Shown in pieces: positions 1-11,616 of a DNA stretch of 64,000 nucleotides (within the stretch, counting starts at the first letter, position 1; every line of letters starts with the position of its first letter). This DNA comes from Tomocerus qinae (Eukaryota; Arthropoda; Collembola; Entomobryomorpha; Tomoceridae): contig CM034546.1 of assembly GCA_020055645.1 (NCBI GenBank), positions 105,979,812 through 106,043,811 on the forward strand. The letters run 5' to 3'. Under the pieces are notes generated by a model that ran no database searches, was not told where the DNA came from, and worked only from the letters and a program-made list of their open reading frames with translations. The position numbers and the translations under genes were made by a program.

Positions 1-1960
1 GGACGTGGAAGGAGCAGATGATTGGGAGTTAATTTCTCTTGGAGATTCACAAAGTGTTGGCTTACACACAGCCCGTCTTGAAGATAAAGCAATGGCATGT
101 CAAATGTTGGTTTGCTATGCTCGAGTAATGAAAACTCATTTTAGGCAGTATGTGGATGATGTCGTAAAGATGATAGCTCCATTGCTAAAATTCTATTTCC
201 ACGACGGTGTCCGTTCTTCGGCTGCTGAAATAATTCCACATCTTCTTCGCTGTTTGGGAAACAATCCTCAAGACCAGATCGTGTTGTGGAATCTTCTGAA
301 AACAGATTTACTTGTTGCAACTGGAGCAGAGCCAGAAACTGATGTAAAATGTGACCAATTGTTTGCTATTGCGGCATCTATTGAAATTTTGCCCAAAGAA
401 GCGCTTGACGCTGAAACAATTGAAAAAATTACTTCGGTTGTGGAGAAAGTTTTCATTGACCATTTCGAGAGGTCTAACGAAAGAGCGGAACAGAGTAAAG
501 ATGAAGATTTTGATGACGTAATTGAACAACAGCTTTGGGATGAAATGGAAGAAGACAACTATGTGCTGACCAAAGCGGCAGATGTGATACACTCTCTTTT
601 AAAGATTCAAGGAGTCAATTATCTTCCTTTTATGGAACCCAAAGTAATACCATTAGTGACACGTCTCATTGCTCCAGAGAGATATTGGCAAGAAAGACAA
701 TGGGGGATTTGCATCTGGGATGACATAATGGAGTACACTGGACCTGCTGCCATTAAGTACCAGCAGACTTTCATTCCTCCACTTTTAAATTATTTGGCCG
801 ATTCAACTGCAGAGGTTCGTCAAGCTGCCAGTTACGGCTGCGGTGTTATGGCTCAACATGGAAACGAAGCCTTCGCTCGTAAGTTCAGATATTATTAATA
901 TCTTTATATCTCTGTCCTTTGCCACGTTTGGGGCAGGGTGTGAATGACATATCTAGGGACTTCCTAATGACATTGATTTAATACTTGTTTTTATAGATGC
1001 TTGTAAAGAAGCCCTTCCTTTATTGGTGCGCATTGTTTCTGACCCGGAAGCAAGATCCGAAAACAACATCACAGCCACAGAAAACGCTATTTCTGCTGTT
1101 GCAAAAATCATTAAATTTTGTCCATCTTGCGTTAATTTAGATGAAGTTGTTCCTCTTTGGTAAGCAGACTAGAAAACTATTAAACTATCTTATCATTTAT
1201 GCACTATATTAATCAAAAATTTATTTCGCCATGATACTTATTTAAAAGTGATTTTTAGATTTAAAATATTGATGGACAATAGAAATTATGTATGTTCAGG
1301 TTATCTTATTAGTTGAACAATTAATTAAAAGTTCATTCATTTTGAATAATTTTATGTTCAACAATTTCAAACTACAGACAATAAACAGAGAAATATGTAC
1401 TGTGTGTATTAATGTTTTCAATAATGTACCCCAAAGCATACCTCCATGTACTAAAGTTAACACATGAAGGTATACGTTGGGGTACATTATTGAAAACATT
1501 AATTACATTTGTTGCAAGATGTATGGTCCATATTTTCTATAAAATATCGTTAAAATTATTGCACTAAAGTACTATTACTACTTCGTCTTTGCTGTTTGAG
1601 ATTGATTGGAATTGTATTACATTATTTGTGATTTGTTAATCTTATCTTAGGCTTTCTTGGCTGCCTATATGGGAAGATAAGGATGAAATGGATACTGTGT
1701 ATGGACTGCTCTGTGACCTGTTGGAGGCTAATTCTCCTTATGTTCTTGGACCGAATGGTGGAAATTTGCCTAGAATTGTTCAAATAGTTGCTGAGTGTTT
1801 TGCAAGAAAGGCTCTAGCTGATGACTCGACTGCGAAACCACGACTCATAAACCTGTTGAGAATGATCCAAAGTGATGCACAATTGTTCCAAGCTATTTTT
1901 TTGCAGTTAAGTCCTGAACTTCAACAAAGTCTCCAAATAACTCTTCAGCCCCCTGCGTAG
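1..1960 (+). CDS. IPO5: Importin-5 (karyopherin beta-3), C-terminal part; 5' end outside window
   Basis: Nuclear import receptor of the importin-beta family that carries cargo such as ribosomal proteins through nuclear pores under Ran-GTP control. Three coding exons are visible: 1-878 (frame begins at base 2), 997-1159 and 1651-1960, with donors GTAAGT at 879 and GTAAGC at 1160, acceptors TATAG and CTTAG, and a TAG stop at 1958. The joined product is HEAT-repeat helical sequence that follows the C-terminal third of animal importin-5 closely: [29 protein letters not shown], an acidic stretch [50 protein letters not shown], then [31 protein letters not shown] and [12 protein letters not shown]. 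It ends in a short tail after a [11 protein letters not shown] helix, as the family does. The second intron (1160-1650) carries a 96-bp palindromic MITE. Identification is from remembered family sequence. The N-terminal two thirds lie to the left of the window. Confidence 0.95.
1408..1503. mobile_element. Palindromic MITE, copy 1, in importin-5 intron
   Basis: The 96-bp stretch is an almost complete hairpin: ATTAATGTTTTCAATAATG on the left is mirrored by its complement on the right, and the arms continue through TACCCCAA with a short loop near 1450. TTAA sits at both ends (1409-1412 and 1499-1502), as expected for an element that targets TTAA. A second copy at 4615-4710 has exactly the same length and architecture. 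No coding capacity. Confidence 0.8.
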
Positions 1961-4900
1961 TAATCTATTCCAGACTCTAATATTGGTTGGTATACTATCA
2001 AAACTCACACTCATTTACTATCATAACGTCTGACATGTAAGTTTAATTTGTTAAAAAGTACATCGTGTAAATGTACTTTATTGTTGTAACTCTGTAATAG
2101 TTTGCTTTATAATAATATTGTATCTTTATCTTTGTTGTGTACAGAGTCTGTAGATAAAAATACATCCCTGTACTTGTAGTAGTAATGTACTAACAATTTC
2201 TAGCGTCTTTATTATTTTGTTTCCAATTATGTAAGCCTCCTTTAATGAGAAATGACGTAATATTCGGTAATATCCAAAAGATCCTAAAGAACCCTTTTCC
2301 AAGCAAATATTTAATTTGTATGGTTGGAATTTAAAAAAATTAATAATCTGACTGCTTATTTGCATTTTGCAGTATAAATCCTAACAAGCTGTATATTAAG
2401 TAACTGATTTAATGAGTATTACGTCACCATTTCAGTGCTTGAATTTGTTACGTTTATTTGTAAGAAATATGTACACTTGACGCGAACAAGATTAAAATAC
2501 TAGTTTTTATCTTTCTTTTTAAGTAGTTTGTTGCGTAAATTGTCCAGCTTCGGTTCGGTTTTGCAAACTTATTGAGTAGGTCATTTAAAGTTTGAAAAGT
2601 GAGTGTGTTAGCATTTACACATTGAGGAAATAGGTAAATATTATATATTATGGTTATAGTTCTATAAGTACTAATGATGTCATTATAATAACTAACTGAA
2701 ATAATTAGTTTAAAACTCATTATAATCGGTGATTAAATATTTTAGTGTTAATAAAGTAGGTTTAAGTACATAAATATATCGTAAAACGTAATAATGCGCA
2801 ATTTCAAAACTTTCACATCACCACATCCTGTGTGCGTGATACAATAATGTCTTATATCTTTCATCTTGCTATGCAAATTGATGTCCTTAACATTTAACTT
2901 TGCTGTTTAATTACAGCTGTTAGATTTTTTCGATGGTAAGTTAGTTGCGTGTACTTGTGTTGACGTTAAAAAGTGTGACGTGAATGTGACTGTGAGTACT
3001 GCTGTAAGTACAGTACACTTAAAGGACTGCTTTTATTGTTAACGAAATACGATACGAGTTCAGGTACGTGCGTCGTAGATTAAGGTATAAACAAGGCGTT
3101 TAAGTCTAAATGATATCGTTGAATGAAGAGATTTAAAAGCGTGTGGAGTAACTACCTAAAAATATTATAGAAATAGTTAACAATCTCAATTAGCTTAAAC
3201 TTTGGATTTACAGAGAGCACTCGCTATTCGCATTCTATCTTGTTTATGATAAAATATTATTATTAGTATCTTTATATTTAATAACATGTATAAGTCTCAA
3301 TGTCTATTTCAAAGATTTCTACCTAACCTTCTGTGGCTGAGCCTATACTTAATACTTGTTTCGAATTCTGGAAACCATAATGTTCTATCTAAATGTTTTT
3401 ATTGCAATTTGCCAAAATTGTTGTTAGCCTTAGCTTAGCAGCGTTGAGCAGGTATTGCGTAACTTTGCTTGTGTCATTAAAAATGACTTTAATATCTAAA
3501 AGTGGCTAAAGGATAGCGTAAAAGCGTAATAATAATTCATAATAGTGCATTCAGATATCTTTACTTAGTTAAGTCAAAAGGGTCAAGTAATGTGTCAGTT
3601 TGTATATGTATAGTCATACCAGCAACCGATAAAAACGAACGGAGAATAGACATTTGTACCTAAATCTATTTAGTGTCTCTATTTAAATATACGATATAGT
3701 AATATAAAATCAATCAAATCACTCTTAAAAACAGAAATATCCCGTTGCGTACCTAACGAAACAAAATAGGGTCAAAATGTATAGAAATTATATACTAGGT
3801 ATTTAGTATTACAATAGAAAGTATCTATAGAAGTTAACTCATCCTGTGGTGATACTTTGAAACTAAATTCATCTAATATAGGTACTTTTGCTTCATTGCA
3901 AATTTCATCTGTTAGTAATTTTGTTGTTTTTCGAGTTCTTTCTTTTGCTGGTTCTCCAACCGCATCCCTACGGCCTATTTTAATAACTGAATGAAATAGT
4001 ATCAAATTATTGGGAAATACACTTACAAATTATAGAGACATATTGATTTATAAGGTTATAATGACTATGACACAGATTTCCGTATTACGAAATCAAGAAT
4101 ACCTAATATATTATGATGATAACTATACTATGCAATCTTATAAGGGGTACCTAATATCAGTGTGTAACAATATACTACCCATGATGTGCAGAAGGTTAAG
4201 ATTCCTATTACTTATAACAGCCTCTGTTATTCCTGAATAGTAAGAAAAATAAAATTCTTTAATGATTGAAACATTGCAAGTTGCACTATTTTATTCATTA
4301 TCAATCACATTCATACATTTCATTGCGAATTTTATGTTCTATAGCATAAGTTGTGGGTTTTGCTTAGTTCTATACAATTCGTCAATCTCAATCAACCACA
4401 AAATCTCAGTGAAATAGTGATTAACAATAAACAATCAGGAAATATAGCTGATATATTATTATTATATAGACATTATTGTTATGCCATAGTAAAAATTAAC
4501 CTAGTATTGACAACCTAATTGTCTTTACAAATAAAAAGATCTATTTCACAAGTTAGTATTAAGTACTAAGAAATAATTAAATCATTATGTAATGTAGTAC
4601 AAAGTCCTAACCAAATTAATGCTTTCGATAATGTACCCCAACGCATACCTTCATGTGCTAAATTTAGTATATAGAGGTATGCGTTGGGGTACTATATCGA
4701 AAACATTAATTATAGGAATCGTGTAGTAATCACCATTGCATAAGACTAAATCCATCTATTTCATTGCCGGGGCGAACTGTCACATGTCACAGATATAACT
4801 AAAAGTTAAGGCATGCAATGCTATAATATAGGTAGTTACTTTGACAAGAGATTTTTGTTTTTCAAGCACTCTGGTAATAGGAAACCCGCTTACAAGAAAT

Positions 4901-6624
4901 TCGGATTTTTTGAATTATAAGATTAAGGCTAAGAAAAGTCAATGTTATTATTGCTGAATTAATTTTTTGGATACATATGCCACAAGTTTTGCTTATAAAG
5001 CAGTTTCGAAAAATTTTTGGATTTGATTTAAAAAAATCCTTTTCAATTTTGTGCCACCGAATTGACAATTTGCTCAGTCGAAAGTTCAACTTTTGACAAT
5101 TGAATCGGGTAGAAAACCTATGATATTGATATAGTTGGAACAATAAAAAGTTAAAATTTCGACCGAGCCAACTGTTAAAAAAGGGGTTGAAAATTTGACT
5201 ATAGGTATAGCATCGATCCAAGGATACAATATATATACATTCTATCCTTGGCTACATGTTATAACCAAGCTTGATTGAACTTCGAGCGAAAAACAAGTTA
5301 GTCTTAGTCAAAAATGTGTTTACTGCAGGAGCGCGGCTAATGGAGACCATTCATTTGGATTGGGTCATAAATGCAATTATTTAATTTGACAAAAATTCTA
5401 ACAGCTACGGAACAAAACTATTTACACATCCTCATTCCTTTTTTGTAATGCTACAATAATCAACGTGTCTACTTTTGTAAACAAAGATGTTAATCTATCC
5501 GTATACACTAGTACTACACGTACATAATATTTTCTTGGAATGAACAACAGAAAGACGCTGGTTCATTATGATGATTGCGTACTGCCATCGTTAAGTTATA
5601 CATCATTTTCATTTGTGACTCGGAATCCAAAATTATGTTATGATCATAATACACCACTATCCATAAACATCAATATACTTGTTTTCAATACCTAATTTTT
5701 TACTTTCAATAATTACAGTACTTTCTATACTATTTTAGTTATCTAATTACTACTGAAGCACATCTACAAACTCGCTAGATCATCGATATATTTTTAACAT
5801 TTGCATTCTCTTATCAATTAATCATCAGGTTTAGCCTTACTCCTTTAGTATATAGGAGGAGCATACATTTAAGCGTAATGGTTGTATTTGTAAAGTTAAT
5901 GTTATCATTGACTTCGCAATATTTTTTAGTATCTTCTACATAATTAATTCAAGACAGTGTGTATAAGAAGAGAAACAAAAGCCACAATAATACAATACAA
6001 AAGACAGTTGAGCTTGGAAATATTTTGAATACATTGATTGTACGTTTGTGTATTATTTGTCATTGTTATAAAGTATACGTAAATATTTTTTTAATACAAG
6101 TATCATGGCATCAGTTGGCACAGGGAGCTTTGTAAAACTTCCTGAGAATGGGAATAATTTATTGTCAATCCCTTATACTATGGTATACTAATTAGAACAA
6201 CATAATTTGAATAAAAATGCTAGTGATCTGATAAGTACGAAGAGAAATACAATGGTCTACAATGAGTAATCCATGACAAATAATTGTTCTTAGTAAAACT
6301 CAATCAAATGAAAAATTCTTATTCAACACTTATAATCGTCAAGTTTATAAAACTACCAACGTAAATAAAGGAAAATGCAATATGTAACATTCAATTCAAA
6401 ACATAAAATATATATAACAAGAATTCATTAGAGAGCCAACAGGAAACATTACCATTATTTGACCAATGCATACCATTACATTACATAATATACTATTAGC
6501 TCAAGTCATAATTAGGCTAATAATTAAATCTATTATTATAAAATCATCATTATTCAGAATGCAATGTCGCTTGCTCACTCCAATACCCTTCAAAATAATG
6601 TATCTTCTTTGTCATGCTTGTTAA
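1961..6624. other. Intergenic region between importin-5 and p53-family gene
   Basis: About 4.7 kb, AT-rich, between convergently transcribed genes. It holds importin-5 3' UTR (a possible AATAAA lies near 2744), MITE copy 2 at 4615-4710, and a short inverted repeat CCAAGGATA/TATCCTTGG near 5218-5250. One open stretch on the minus strand (3840-3990) has exon-like composition and is discussed as a finding. A 28-codon ORF starts at 6105. No confident gene was recognised. Confidence 0.6.
4615..4710. mobile_element. Palindromic MITE, copy 2
   Basis: Second 96-bp fold-back of the family at 1408-1503. Both arms carry GTACCCCAACGCATACC and its complement, and both ends are bounded by TTAA (4616-4619, 4706-4709). 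The arms differ from copy 1 by scattered substitutions (for example CTTTCGATAA for TTTTCAATAA), so the copies are not recent duplicates of each other. Confidence 0.8.
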
Positions 6625-9617
6625 TTATTCCTGGTCCTGATATCCCTGATCAGGGCTTGGTCTTGACTGACCAATTCTTTGATCATCGGCAATGTCGACC
6701 AGTGCTTTCATGTTTTCAACTAATAAATTAGTCATCTTAACGGAGCTGAAATAGAAATTAAACTATATGAATACAATTTAAAGTGAAAACTTTTTTTGAA
6801 TTACTATTGTTACAAATGGTAAGTCATGATTGAAATTATTTGAATTATATCTGAGAGTAAATAATATAACTATTAAGGTACCTGAATATTTCTTTCGCTT
6901 TGCATCTCAACAAAAGATTCTCTGAGTGCTTATAGCTCAGAGCCCACTTCACCCTTCTCATTAGAGATCGTAGTTTAATTGCGTTCTGCTGCTGATTTTA
7001 ATAAAATTAAAAACAAATAAAAATAACATGAGACAGTTATTACTAGTTATCAATCATTGGTTTTCAAAATAAACCAATAAAAATGCTTAATTACCGATTC
7101 AGCTTCCTCATCGCTGTAACAAGTCTCTTGGGAAGATGAAGTCGGCTTTAAATCGTCCTCATTGAGAGCTGATATTGGTACTGTAGCCGTTTGGAGTTTT
7201 GGAATTTTGGGAGTGGTGTTACTGCTTGATTTCGATTTTCTTTTCTTGGAGCTGTTGGTTTCATCTTCCTTGTCCTTATTAAAATCTCTGTTTTCAGAAA
7301 ATTGAATTCATTATTTATTTTATTAGTATATTTTAAAGTAATTAGTACTTTAGCAAACCTTAAGGGGGCAGAGCAAATCCTGACTTGAAAGAAGTCCCTG
7401 CCACATACCTTTCCACTAGAAAAAAACATTATTCTGTGATGCCTTGTTGAAGAAATGTCATAACTATAATTTATCACGTATTAATAATTACTCTTGGTCA
7501 AGAAGTTGAAAGAGGATTGCAGTTGTTCGGCGTTGCATACCACCCTCGCGCCCAGTTTCCCCTGACTTGCAGGAGGAAAGGCACGTAAACATGTAGTTGG
7601 CTGTCATGTAGTCGACCCCAGCCTGGAAAAAGACATTATTACTGATCAAAGCATAGAACTTCAAGATTAAATCAAAACATTTATAGTAACAAACCTGAGG
7701 CTTTAGAACTCTACAAATGACTTCACATCGATCCTCCGAATTTTGCACATACTGCGCATGGGGCATCTGGCATCTTACTATATGATTCAGCCGATCTGGA
7801 TTTGGACCTACAATTCAGTCGTACAAATATTCAAGCTAACTAATCCAGATAGCTAATTTTTTTTTAAATCGATGTTTTCTAATGTATTTAAAAATTAACT
7901 ATTACCCGATTTCTCCTTTGACTTGCACAACAGACATCTAAGTACAGGAATGTCTCTGTATTGAGAGTCAGTGTATACTAGCATTGTAGAAACAGAGTAC
8001 GAAGTTAAATCCCCCATAGTTTTGTGTTCCATATCAAACTTAAAAGGGATATGGTAATCCCTGGCCACATAAATTTTATTTTTTTCGTGCCAAAAAATAC
8101 ACTTTTTACCATTTCCGCCATCGGATGGCCGAACCTAATAAAATTTAAATTAATTAAATATAATATCAAGAATGGATTTTTTGTAAAGTTTTGTTGAAAA
8201 CATCTTATACCACAATAATTAGATTTTATTTTATTCTAAAACTAAAACTGATGATGATAATAATTGGTTCCAACAGATAGTCAGAATATGATACTGACAG
8301 GAGATTGTGCGTCACTAATTGTACGTTTCGCCTAATTAGAATATTATTTAGATGCAATGACGGTAATGCACCAGATTCAGATGTCATTAATATTTGACAA
8401 ACCAAAAGGAATTCACGAATACATACATTTTTAATCTATCGTGCCGTCAAAGGGTCAAAATTAATTAACATCGAGGACGAAAGAATTGGTGGTTGTATTT
8501 TCTTTTTTATTGATGAATAATTTTCAATACCTTAAATTTGTATTCTCCTGGCCAAGAATTAACTTCCGAAAACTCATGGGTAGCTTTTGGAACGCTTTTC
8601 TCTTTAGCCATTAGTTTTTTCTGAGAGAAAACTGTTTCCGAATACGATGGTCCGGGATCGTTTGATGCTCCGTATATGGCCATTTTAAAGTCACTCTCGA
8701 AGTCTCCAATTGAGATATCTGATAGTCCAGTGCAGCCTACTTCACTGTTAAGAGACATAAAAATTTATTTAGAATACAAATCTTTAAATCACAAAACACC
8801 ACCACTGTGTGTGTTGGATTTTACATTGATTTTTTAAAATGCAGTACTCCAGACAGAGCAGATATTTGCCATGTGTTGTGTGTAAGCGACGCAGTTTGAC
8901 CCGTTGACACATATTTCGGCTGTGTGCAGCACAATTGTCTTATCGTATCGTATCATCGCCACAACCGACATTAAGGTCATTTTCAAAGTTTCATCATTTA
9001 CAACAGGTGACAGACAGGGACCACATCCTCATGATTTTAGCCTAAGGGTTTATTTTACTAACCATAACCAAAAATGAACCCGACCCCTGATAAAATTTTA
9101 AAATGACCATAACGTCCTTGGACGATTGTGCTGTACAGCCTGCACACATTTGAAATCAGTGTCAACATGTGACACGAGTCAATTTTCTCCCTTATATGCA
9201 TACAGCATAGCAAGTATTTCCTCTCTGTCCGGAGATAAGGAAAGTATTTTAATGAAAAGATTCACCACTCCGGCACACAGATTGTAATACTATTAGCTGA
9301 AGTTTTAAATATAAATGATTAATGAAACACCCACTACTACTACTACCTACTAACCTTTTAATTAGTTCCAACTGTCCTTGAGACAAAATGTCCTGAGAGT
9401 CATTTAAATTCTGACCCTGGCTATTTTCGTAAGTGGGATTGTAGAGGTCTTCAGACATTTCGGCGGCTACCATAAATGGAAGCTCACCATTGTCAGCATT
9501 CATATTCATCCCATCCCCACTAAGGTTGAAGTTTAACACCATCTCTTCTGCGTCCAATGGTAAGTTTATCGGTGACCCAGAGAACTTGGTCCATCCGCCA
9601 TTTCCAAGAGAATCCAT
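6625..9617 (-). CDS. p53-family transcription factor
   Basis: Nine coding exons on the minus strand: 9617-9355, 8744-8531, 8134-7906, 7807-7695, 7622-7492, 7415-7359, 7287-7095, 6991-6882, 6745-6625. Together they make 1431 nt, or 476 aa. Residues 1-100 are acidic (transactivation-like, with EEMVLNFNLSGD). The p53 DNA-binding core spans roughly 145-340: SWPGEYKFKV, then zinc-ligand candidates C226 and C229, the second pair C287 and C291 in TCLSSC, GGMQRR (R304/R305, equivalent to human R248/R249), and FFQVRICSAPLR (R329 and C331, equivalent to R273 and C275). A basic stretch SSKKRKSKSSS (about 350) is a likely NLS. The last 75 residues are helical and did not match a p53 tetramerisation domain or SAM domain by eye. 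Oddities are a Cys in place of the human H179 zinc ligand and seven extra residues between C291 and GGM in loop L3. Which p53/p63/p73-like class it belongs to is not resolved. The first exon may be preceded by non-coding exons. Confidence 0.93.
8849..9232. repeat. Degenerate 384-bp fold-back in p53-family intron 1
   Basis: The left arm starts CCAGACAGAGCAGATATTTG and the complement of the right arm starts CCGGACAGAGAGGAAATACT. Further inward GTGTGCAG..CAGCACAAT and AAGGTCATTTT are mirrored in GTGTGCAGGCTGTACAGCAC and ATGGTCATTTT. Arms are diverged with indels, so this is an old element or a selected structure. It lies wholly inside intron 1 (8745-9354). Confidence 0.65.
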
Positions 9618-11616
9618 TGCTTAATCTATATGGAACGTAAAACATGTACAATAAAAATTGGTAATATAGTTCAACGGATCTTCAAAACTTGTCAAATGTC
9701 AAACAGAAATTGGTAAAAAAAAAGTTTATACGCTTAGGTCATAGGTGGATACACTCCGCTAAATTGTCAGTAAATTCTTACCAGACAGAACAAAAAACGT
9801 CAATCAAAACTAAAACTGGCTTACAGATTACGATTACACTGTAATACTTTCAAGCAAGTGTCCAATATCCAGTGAACAAAATTTGTTTTTACCATCGGCG
9901 TTTACAAACAAACACCGACAGACAAGACTCAGTAACAAAGCAAAACAAGCCTCATTCAATTAAACCTCCACACACACACTCCACAACTTCACAATTTATA
10001 ACACCAACACCAAATCACACTAAATAGACATGCATCACTCCAATCCCAAACCGATTCATCTCAAACAAGCGCATTGGCAAACAAAGTACTATGTTATGTC
10101 TATTGTGTAGTAAAACCTCATGGTATTTCAATGATAGTCAAATCTTCATGATTTTTATATTTCTCGTTTTCTGCTTTGCATTTTATTAAAAGTATAATTA
10201 GCACCATCAAGGGTCGGTCGGTCAAGATCAAAGTGGCCATTCCAAATAAAATGATAATCAAACAATTGTTAACTAGTGTCATTGTGCCATCCCCACGAAA
10301 CAGTTGAAATGTTTTATTTGTTTGAGATTAAAGAGAGACACAGATAGATCTGGTTAGGCATTCATCCCTGCAGCTTCTATTTCTTCAAGTTCAGTTTTCA
10401 GTTTAGGTCATAGGTATATCTTTAGCTAATTTTTGTTTATGCAGCAGTTATATAATCAATATATTAAAATGGCATACTTAAGGAAGTAAGGATTACTACT
10501 TAACTTTGTAGTAGAATAAACATGCTTGGGAAATATGATTGGTACTTCGCAATATTGAATGAGTAGAAAATGCATGTGACTGACGACTGACGATAACACA
10601 TGGAGTTAAATCAGGAGGCCAAGAAAAAGGACGTATTAGATTATGGATCAGAAATACACGTCAATAACATTTCTCAAGTCTCCACTTTGTATTAACGCAT
10701 TTGATATTAACGTAATCAAATAATCTGTGTTGATGCAGATGTTGGTTGAATATTGATAAGCATCTGTACTAAACGTAAATGCCAATGTATTTTTAAACTA
10801 TACTGTCCAATTACAGAAAAATTGCAAGGGATTTCCTATTGAGAAGTATTTCAGTTAAAAGTACGAGCAATTTAGTGATGCGTGACCTTGCTCTTTCTTC
10901 CTATGTCATAGTTAAGTAGCTTGCATTTGCAATTGCAGTTGTTTGTATTTGTATTTTGTGTCTTGCTTTTTTATCATCGACTAAGCCAATTATACAACCC
11001 TTTTTTAAAATTTTAACAATTAGAAATCATTTGTGTTAACTACACTACTACTGGCAAATTTCTTAGCACATCTACGCATAACATTTTATTCTTTTATCAC
11101 GCAAATCTATCAACCCTCATCTTTTCAATTATGATGTTTTGTATTTGCATAATTATAAATTTGCATGCAAACAATAGGATTAGGAACTGATTATCCAGCC
11201 GTAAAATGTACTTAATATCTGTTCTGTTCTACATAGTCGCTGCAAAATCTTTAATTGTAATGCTAATTGATGTACATAAGAACATTCCATAACAAGCTAT
11301 AGTTAAATATTAGTATTCATTATTGGAACATAGGCAGTCATTAGCCAATTTAACATATACTGGGTGAAATATATACTACGTACTAAATATAGTTGTTTGC
11401 CACACTGTTGTTGTGATTATAGGCCTGGAACTGCAACTGTAGACTTGGTATCGATATGTATTGGTGGGTTTGATACTATCAAAAGTCAGTCAGTGTATAG
11501 AGATTGAATTGCTCGGTGCAACAATAATTTACAAGGCAGATAGAAAGAAGTACCCAGATCTTCAAATTGTTTTTGATTGAGTGCAGTCTCTTCCCCAGTA
11601 CGCGAATCTTCTATTT
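9618..11616. other. Intergenic region between divergent p53-family and otopetrin genes
   Basis: Two kilobases between two 5' ends, so both promoters and 5' UTRs should lie here. I see a CA-rich stretch near 9967-9980 and AT-rich sequence but no clear TATA box or repeat. A pyrimidine run followed by CAG at 11587-11598 could be a splice acceptor joining an upstream otopetrin exon. Confidence 0.5.

Noticed and set aside
4862-5221. 119-codon minus-strand ORF
   Set aside because: Composition is Phe/Ile/Asn/Lys-biased as expected from AT-rich non-coding DNA. No domain or splice partner.
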